64,000 bases of DNA from Bacillota bacterium. GTDB lineage: Bacteria > Bacillota > Clostridia > Christensenellales > SZUA-584. This document shows positions 59,552-64,000 of the stretch, in pieces; positions within the stretch are counted from its first letter, which is position 1, and every line of letters begins with the position of its first letter. A program made the translations under genes and the position numbers. The stretch lies in assembly GCA_023461435.1 (NCBI GenBank), contig JAEYLC010000040.1, positions 23,029 to 87,028 on the forward strand, written 5' to 3'. Under the pieces are notes generated by a model. That model was not told where the DNA came from, searched no databases, and was given only the letters and a program-made list of their open reading frames with translations.

Positions 59552-60571
59552 CTATATTGAAAGATCGATATGATGAATGGTCCCGACCGTACCGTTTTCG
59601 TTCAGGAAAATCGAGCTGCTTTTCATCTCGCCGTACTCATTCGCCATATCCTTTATCTCGAACTGCGTGCTGACGTCGTGTAAGTAGATCGCGCCGATGC
59701 CCGCATCGCCGAGCTTGAACAGCGTTCTTTCACCGTCCTGCGTCATGGTCAGCACCGAGAGCTTGCCGTAAACCTCGTCCGCCTCGTCGATCCAGCCGTT
59801 GTTGTCACTGTCAAACGCGCGCAGCTCCGAAAATCCGTTGCCGCTCGACGGCCCGAACAGCTCGTTGCCGTTATTGATCACGCCGTCTCCGTTCTTGTCA
59901 AACGCGAGAAACCCGCTGCCGCCCGTCGCGAACGATATGTTTTCGGTTTTGCCGTCCCCGTCGAGGTCGAACGCCTGCTTTGTGGCGCTCAGCGTGGGCG
60001 CGCCGCCGTTCATCACCACGACGAGCGGGTCCATCTTGGCGTTGCCAAGCCGCAGGCTGATGCTTGATTCTTCGTAGTATTCACGCGACATCGCAAACGA
60101 CATGTCAAACGCGAATGTGCGCCCGTCGGCTGTTTTCACATAGCCGCCGGAATTGAAGCTCACGCTTTCCTTTTCCGACCTGACTTCCCGGTAATCATAC
60201 GCGAGGCCCCAGTTGCCCTGAGCACCGCCGCTGCCTGTCACGGTGATATTGAGGTTTTGATCCTGACCATGAGTCAGCGCCTCAGCCGGATCCCTGAATT
60301 TGATCCGCTTTCCGGTCAGCGCATACACGAGCGATTCGAGCAGCCTGATACGCGAATCATAAGACTGCTGCCTGACCGAATCAAGATCGCCTCTCAGATA
60401 TGTCTTTTCCGTGTTGAATTGAAACCTCTTCATGTTGATGTCAACAGCAAAGGCAGGTTCATCCCCGCTGTCTGGATTTCCGATCCATGCGTTAAATGTC
60501 TCGCTCGTGCTTTCCTCTTTCACAAGACTGTGCGCACTGCTTTGCGATACGCTGTAACTATCAATTTTCAT
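59552..60571 (-). CDS. Secreted-type calcium-binding (EF-hand/RTX-associated) protein
   Basis: A 339-residue protein without an obvious signal peptide. The C-terminal half has three EF-hand-like loops: FDLDGDGKTENISFATGGSGFLAFDKNGDGVINNGNELFG and FSELRAFDSDNNGWIDEADEVYGKL. The 'FDLDGDG...GFLAFDKNGDGVI..GNELFG' pattern is found in large RTX-like or hemolysin-associated proteins, here as a small stand-alone. The N-terminal half (residues ~1-175) is unrecognised and holds the segment MKIDSYSVSQSSAHSL. Function unknown; Ca2+-binding is likely. It is transcribed alone with its own terminator. Confidence 0.7.
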   Translation of the reverse strand: MKIDSYSVSQSSAHSLVKEESTSETFNAWIGNPDSGDEPAFAVDINMKRFQFNTEKTYLRGDLDSVRQQSYDSRIRLLESLVYALTGKRIKFRDPAEALTHGQDQNLNITVTGSGGAQGNWGLAYDYREVRSEKESVSFNSGGYVKTADGRTFAFDMSFAMSREYYEESSISLRLGNAKMDPLVVVMNGGAPTLSATKQAFDLDGDGKTENISFATGGSGFLAFDKNGDGVINNGNELFGPSSGNGFSELRAFDSDNNGWIDEADEVYGKLSVLTMTQDGERTLFKLGDAGIGAIYLHDVSTQFEIKDMANEYGEMKSSSIFLNENGTVGTIHHIDLSI

Positions 60572-60689
60572 GTTTTCGGCCTCCTTGCCAATAAACTCCT
60601 AGATTGAGATACCTCCACTTATTATATCGATATTTGCAGACAAATCTTAACAGCGCATCGGGTATAAGGAAAAAATAAATAAGCCGAAG

Positions 60690-61331
60690 TCACGAAGACA
60701 GTATCATGTCATCCATTTTCTTTATCGCGCGTTCCACAGCTTCTTCGCGCTCCGAGTCGGTCGTTCCCGTGCCGTCCACCAGCAGCTCTTCAAACCGGCT
60801 GATGCCGATAAAGCGCATCACATCGTGTACATAATTAAGCCCCTTGTTGAGCGCAGGCCGCACGATCCACGGGATATGAGCGCCCGAAGACTGCACATAG
60901 ACAAAGAGCCTTGCATGGGTGTCCAGCAGCCCTTTTGGCCTGTCGTCTTCAAATTCGATCGTCTTGCCCGCCTGTATCACACAATCGATGTACTCCTTGA
61001 CGGGCGCAGGAAAAGAAAGGCTCCACATCGGCGCCGCGAGCACATACACATCGGCACTGCAAAACTGGTCGCATAGAGCAACGATTCTCTCGACTTCCTT
61101 TTGCTCATCCGGCGGCAGCTTTTTGCGTTCTTCCTCGCTGATGATCGCGCTTCTTCCCGCGAAATAGCTGTGCTTGAGCTGCGGTATATGATCGGTATAC
61201 AAATCCAATTCCTCGAACTCAATCTCTTTGTATTCATCGAGAATGCGGTTCACCAGCTTTCTTGCCACCGTTTTGCTCGCCGACAGGTTCTCCGGCTTTG
61301 GATTGGCGCTGATGTATAAAAGCTTATTCAT
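60690..61331 (-). CDS. FMN-dependent NADH-azoreductase-like protein
   Basis: A 213-residue flavodoxin-fold quinone/azo reductase: NKLLYISANPKPENLSASKTVARKLVNRI at the FMN phosphate site, VYVLAAPMWSLSFPAPVKEYIDCVIQAGKTIEF (the AzoR active-site region), and the FVYVQSSGAHIPW loop. Enzymes of this family reduce quinones, nitro compounds or azo dyes with NADH. Confidence 0.88.
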   Translation of the reverse strand: MNKLLYISANPKPENLSASKTVARKLVNRILDEYKEIEFEELDLYTDHIPQLKHSYFAGRSAIISEEERKKLPPDEQKEVERIVALCDQFCSADVYVLAAPMWSLSFPAPVKEYIDCVIQAGKTIEFEDDRPKGLLDTHARLFVYVQSSGAHIPWIVRPALNKGLNYVHDVMRFIGISRFEELLVDGTGTTDSEREEAVERAIKKMDDMILSS

Positions 61332-61397
61332 TCAAATATGCCTCCTGAATCATTTTGATTAGTATCTGCATTTGCTCACCATTCTATCTTTTGGGCA

Positions 61398-61426
61398 TAA
61401 AAAAAGAGCCGCGAATCCGCAGCTCT
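61398..61426 (-). terminator. Terminator of the hsp20 gene
   Basis: On the minus strand AGAGCTGCG (61426-61418) and CGCGGCTCT (61413-61405) form a 9-bp stem followed by TTTTTTTATG, 12 bp after the Hsp20 stop codon. Confidence 0.8.
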
Positions 61427-61437
61427 TCTTTTGCTCT

Positions 61438-61824
61438 TTATTCGATATTGATGTGTTTTTCCTGCGCCTTTTGCTTGGGCAGCGTCACATAGAGTATGCC
61501 GTTTTCGAGCCTGGCCGAGATGTTTTCCTCATCGATATCGCTCAGTGCGAACCGCCTGATAAGCTCCCCCTCGGTTCTCTCCTTGCGGATGTAGCGACCA
61601 TCTTCGGTGTCCTTTGCCTCGTCCGCTTTCGCGGTGATCGTGAGCACGCCTTTCTCGCAGATCAGCGCAACATCCTCTTTTTTTATGCCCGGCAACTCCG
61701 CCTCAACGATATAAGCTTCGGCCGCATCCTTCACGTTGGCTCTGATTCCGGACGCTGCACCGTCAAAGATATCCTTCCACAGTCTCCCTGGTACCAATTG
61801 TCCCTGGTAAGGTATAAAAGTCAT
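61438..61824 (-). CDS. Hsp20/alpha-crystallin family small heat-shock protein
   Basis: About 128 residues from ATG 61824 (GAGGAGGAACGGG upstream). It has the alpha-crystallin domain (VKDAAEAYIVEAELPGIKKEDVALICEKGVLTITAKADEAKD through RFALSDIDEENISARLENGILYVTLPKQ) and a short C-terminal tail. The A-x-x-x-n-G-v-L motif is present. It works as an ATP-independent chaperone. The promoter has a CtsR-like operator, so it should be induced by heat. Confidence 0.93.
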   Translation of the reverse strand: MTFIPYQGQLVPGRLWKDIFDGAASGIRANVKDAAEAYIVEAELPGIKKEDVALICEKGVLTITAKADEAKDTEDGRYIRKERTEGELIRRFALSDIDEENISARLENGILYVTLPKQKAQEKHINIE

Positions 61825-61856
61825 CGTCCCGTTCCTCCTCATTTGTTTGTATATGC

Positions 61857-61886
61857 ATCATAACACTATAGTCAAGGTTGGTCAAA
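61857..61886 (-). promoter_or_regulatory. hsp20 promoter with CtsR operator
   Basis: On the plus strand AGTCAAG-GTT-GGTCAAA (61870-61886) matches the CtsR heptad direct repeat (A/GGTCAAA-N3-A/GGTCAAA). On the minus strand this reads as the -35 TTGACC (61885-61880), with TATGAT (61862-61857) 17 bp further. CtsR binding would therefore cover the -35 box and repress hsp20 until heat stress. Confidence 0.8.
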
Positions 61887-62004
61887 GTCTATATCGCTTT
61901 ATTTTTATCTGCCGTGTTTGAAATTCGATCACTCCGTTTGATTATTATCAAAAACTTTTTGAATACGCGCTATTTCTCGCAGATTGATATCCATGCGTGC
62001 CTGT

Positions 62005-62032
62005 ATAAAAAAACGGCCTTGTCAGCCGTTTT
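62005..62032 (-). terminator. Terminator of the aminotransferase gene
   Basis: On the minus strand AAAACGGC (62032-62025), loop TGACAAG, GCCGTTTT (62017-62010) followed by a T-run, 9 bp after the stop. Confidence 0.85.
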
Positions 62033-62040
62033 CAAATTGG

Positions 62041-63216
62041 TTATTTAAGATTTTCCACAAAGCTCTTGATGCGGGCTAGCGCCTCCTTGAGGTTCTCAAA
62101 CGATGTGGCGTATGAGCAGCGCATAAAATTGCCCATCGTATCGCCGAAAGCGGTACCCGGCACGCAAGCCACCTTCTTCTCAAACAGCAGCCGCTTGCAG
62201 AACTCGTCGGATTTGAGCCCCGTTGAGCTGATGTTGGGGAAAATGTAGAACGCGCCGAGCGGTTCGAAGCACTTTAAGCCCATTTCGTTGAACGACGCGT
62301 ACATCAAGCGTCTGCGGCGGTTGTATTCGCCTACCATCTGCTTCACCTGCACAAAGCCATGGCTGCATTCGTAGCGCATCGCTTCGGCCCCGGCGTCCTG
62401 GCTCATGGCCGACGCGCACAGCATCGAATACTGATGGATTTTCACCATGGCATCGATCAGCGGCTTTGGCCCCGCGGCGTACCCAAGCCGGAAACCCGTC
62501 ATCGCAAAGGCTTTGGAGAAACCGCTCACAATGATGGTACGCTCCTGCATACCCGGCAGCTGTGCGATCGAGTAATGCTGCTTGCCATATGTCAGCTCCG
62601 CATACACCTCGTCCGCAATCACGATCAAATCGTGCTCAATGATGATGTCCGCGATTTTCTCATAATCCTCTTTTGTCATAATCGCGCCGGTCGGATTGTT
62701 CGGAAACGCCACGATCACCGCTTTCGATTTGGGTGTGATCGCGTTTAGCAGGCTTTCCGGCGTAATACGAAAATCATCCTCTTCCGTTAATATCATAGGC
62801 ACAGGCGTGCCGCCTGCGAGCGTCACACCGGGCATGTAAGCCACATAAGACGGCGCGGGCACAATCACCTCGTCTCCGGGGTTCATAAGCGCACGAAATG
62901 CGAGATCAAGGCCCTCGCTCGCGCCCACAGTGGCGACGATCTGGTCTATATCATAGCTCAGCCCAAACCGCATTTCGAAATAATCGCGTATGGCCTTGCG
63001 CAGCTCGGTGCTTCCATGGTTGGAGGTGTAATGCGTCCGTCCGGCCTCAATCGCGTATATGGCGCTTTCACGGATATTCCACGGCGTGTCGAAATCCGGC
63101 TCCCCCACGCCGAGCGAAATACAGTCCTTCATTTCGCTGGCGATGTCAAAGAACTTGCGAATGCCCGACGGCGGCATATCTTTAACCACGGTCGATATCT
63201 TCTGTTCCATCGTCAC
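62041..63216 (-). CDS. PLP-dependent aminotransferase (class I/II, AlaT/AspC-like)
   Basis: A 391-residue aminotransferase: ISLGVGEPDFDTPWNIRESAI, YTSNHGSTELRKAIRDYF, PNNPTGAIM, DEVYAELTYG and the PLP lysine in VSGFSKAFAMTGFRLGY. Fold type I. Starts GTG 63216 (overlapping the Lrp stop, GTGA) or ATG 63210. The pairing with an Lrp-type gene directly upstream matches the AlaR-AlaT pair of Bacillus, so alanine or aromatic/aspartate aminotransferase activity is likely. Confidence 0.9.
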   Translation of the reverse strand: MTMEQKISTVVKDMPPSGIRKFFDIASEMKDCISLGVGEPDFDTPWNIRESAIYAIEAGRTHYTSNHGSTELRKAIRDYFEMRFGLSYDIDQIVATVGASEGLDLAFRALMNPGDEVIVPAPSYVAYMPGVTLAGGTPVPMILTEEDDFRITPESLLNAITPKSKAVIVAFPNNPTGAIMTKEDYEKIADIIIEHDLIVIADEVYAELTYGKQHYSIAQLPGMQERTIIVSGFSKAFAMTGFRLGYAAGPKPLIDAMVKIHQYSMLCASAMSQDAGAEAMRYECSHGFVQVKQMVGEYNRRRRLMYASFNEMGLKCFEPLGAFYIFPNISSTGLKSDEFCKRLLFEKKVACVPGTAFGDTMGNFMRCSYATSFENLKEALARIKSFVENLK

Positions 63217-63707
63217 GGCGAGATCACCAGCCTTTCCTCCTGCTCTTTCGCAGTGAGAATCACACCCTGTTCTTTGTATTTTCTCATAATAAAATGCGTC
63301 ACCGTGCTCGAAACGCCTTCAAGCACCGCGAGCTTTTCAAACACAAACTGCGATATCTGCTTCATGCTGTCCGCGCGCACCACCACCGAAAGATCGTATG
63401 TGCCCGACATCAGGTAAACGGATTTGACCTCCGTAAAACCATAAATGCGCTCTGCGAGATCGTCGTAGCCAAGCCCGCGCTTGGGGACAACCTTTACCTC
63501 GATCAGTGCCTCGGCTTCCTCCGAAGCCACTTTCTCTCTATTGACAATCGCCGTATATTTGACGATGATCTTTTCCTCTTCCAGATTCGAAATGGCTTCT
63601 TTAATCTGCTCCGCCGACGCACCCGTCATCAAGGCCATATCTTCTATGCTGGCCCTTGCGTCCTGCTCCAGCATATCGAGAATTTCGCAATATAAAGTAT
63701 TCCTCAT
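63213..63707 (-). CDS. Lrp/AsnC-family transcriptional regulator
   Basis: A 164-residue regulator: N-terminal HTH (MLEQDARASIEDMALMTGASAEQIKEAISNLEEEKIIVKYTAIVN) and a RAM domain (ALIEVKVVPKRGLGYDDLAERIYGFTEVKSVYLMSGTYDLSVVVRADSMKQISQFV). GGAGGGTATATCA precedes the ATG. It is first in the operon with the aminotransferase and probably regulates it in response to an amino acid. Confidence 0.92.
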   Translation of the reverse strand: MRNTLYCEILDMLEQDARASIEDMALMTGASAEQIKEAISNLEEEKIIVKYTAIVNREKVASEEAEALIEVKVVPKRGLGYDDLAERIYGFTEVKSVYLMSGTYDLSVVVRADSMKQISQFVFEKLAVLEGVSSTVTHFIMRKYKEQGVILTAKEQEERLVISP

Positions 63708-63741
63708 TGATATACCCTCCGTGCTCTGCGTTATTCTTGGT

Positions 63742-63771
63742 ATTGTACCACCGCGGCATAGGACGCGTCAA
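63742..63771 (-). promoter_or_regulatory. Promoter of the Lrp-aminotransferase operon
   Basis: On the minus strand TTGACG (63771-63766) and TACAAT (63747-63742) with an 18-bp spacer, 35 bp before the Lrp ATG. The spacer contains GCCGCGG. Confidence 0.65.
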
Positions 63772-63875
63772 ACACAAAAAAACGGTCTAACTCTGCCTAA
63801 GCACTGAATTTTCCGCACCACTTCCATTAAAATCGTATTGTCATTGCGATAAAAAGGCGTTTATGCTGATTTGAA

Positions 63876-64000
63876 ATCGAGTAGGGGCTAACCGTATCAG
63901 GTTTCGCCCCTCTCACACCACCGTACGTACGGTTTTCCGTATACGGCGGTTCAATTCGTAACTAAGTGTACTTTGTTGAAGTGGTCTAATAGTGATATTA
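63876..64000 (-). mobile_element. 3' end of a group II intron (partial, continues beyond window)
   Basis: On the minus strand a 34-nt domain V hairpin spans 63950-63917: it starts ACCGCCGTA, has an AAAA-type tetraloop inside ACGG...CCGT, and ends TACGGTGGT. The base of the stem carries a CGC-type triad. Domain VI (GGGGCGAAACC...GGTTAGCCCC) follows down to about 63880, and the intron would end in CTACTCGAT near 63876. The intron-encoded reverse transcriptase lies outside the window on the minus strand. The domain V triad resembles class C introns, which insert after terminators. Confidence 0.8.

Overview
The window looks like chromosomal DNA from a spore-forming, strictly or mostly anaerobic member of the Clostridia (Firmicutes). 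The evidence is the spore-maturation pair spmA/spmB, an AbrB-type regulator beside rsmI and trmN6 (an arrangement also known from Bacillus), an oxygen-sensitive class III ribonucleotide reductase (nrdD/nrdG), Gram-positive lipoprotein signals, GGAGG ribosome binding sites, frequent TTG/GTG starts and a CtsR-type heat-shock operator. Most of the window is GC-rich. A clearly more AT-rich stretch lies at about 22.2-24.2 kb (msrA, a manganese riboswitch and mntP). I saw no rRNA, tRNA or CRISPR array.

Layout. 0-5 kb: end of a membrane protein, a LUD-domain protein, then a two-component system with a DrrAB-like ABC exporter on the minus strand. Four 11-bp-spaced TTTA repeats in front of the exporter and two in front of the regulator link these genes. 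5-10 kb: an unknown secreted protein, then a TPP-riboswitch-controlled thiamine salvage operon (cytX, thiM, a thiE-HAD fusion, thiD). 10-18 kb: a BlaI/BlaR1-like pair whose M56 receptor ends in a phosphodiester glycosidase domain, an exonuclease-BRCT protein, and a two-gene unit of a SpoIID protein with a C-terminal dockerin and a membrane-anchored cohesin protein. 18-22 kb: a surface-polysaccharide-like minus-strand operon (polysaccharide deacetylase, lipoprotein, DUF2142). 22-33 kb: msrA, mntP with its riboswitch, rRNA-modifying enzymes, nrdDG with NrdR boxes, and metG-tatD-radical SAM. 33-40 kb: a CAT-like acetyltransferase, a TIGR02996-type protein, and an operon of NEW3 protein, ABC transporter, ECF sigma factor and probable anti-sigma factor with a candidate ECF promoter in front.

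40-52 kb: VOC, DUF1848 and beta-propeller proteins, an ABC-F ATPase, spmA/spmB, abrB, rsmI/trmN6, and a complete polar amino-acid ABC transporter interrupted by an intergenic hairpin repeat. 52-64 kb: MerR, TetR and SDR genes with very clear operators, a MacAB/YknXYZ-like efflux operon, radA, an EF-hand-like protein, an azoreductase, a CtsR-boxed Hsp20, an Lrp/aminotransferase pair, and at the right edge the 3' end of a group II intron whose body lies outside the window.

The most unusual items are the M56-phosphodiester glycosidase receptor, the dockerin-SpoIID/cohesin pair, the ThiE-HAD fusion, the NEW3-ABC-ECF module, a 32-residue membrane peptide in the two-component exporter operon, and three intergenic inverted-repeat elements. 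Families were assigned by reading the translations and recognising motifs. No database search was run.
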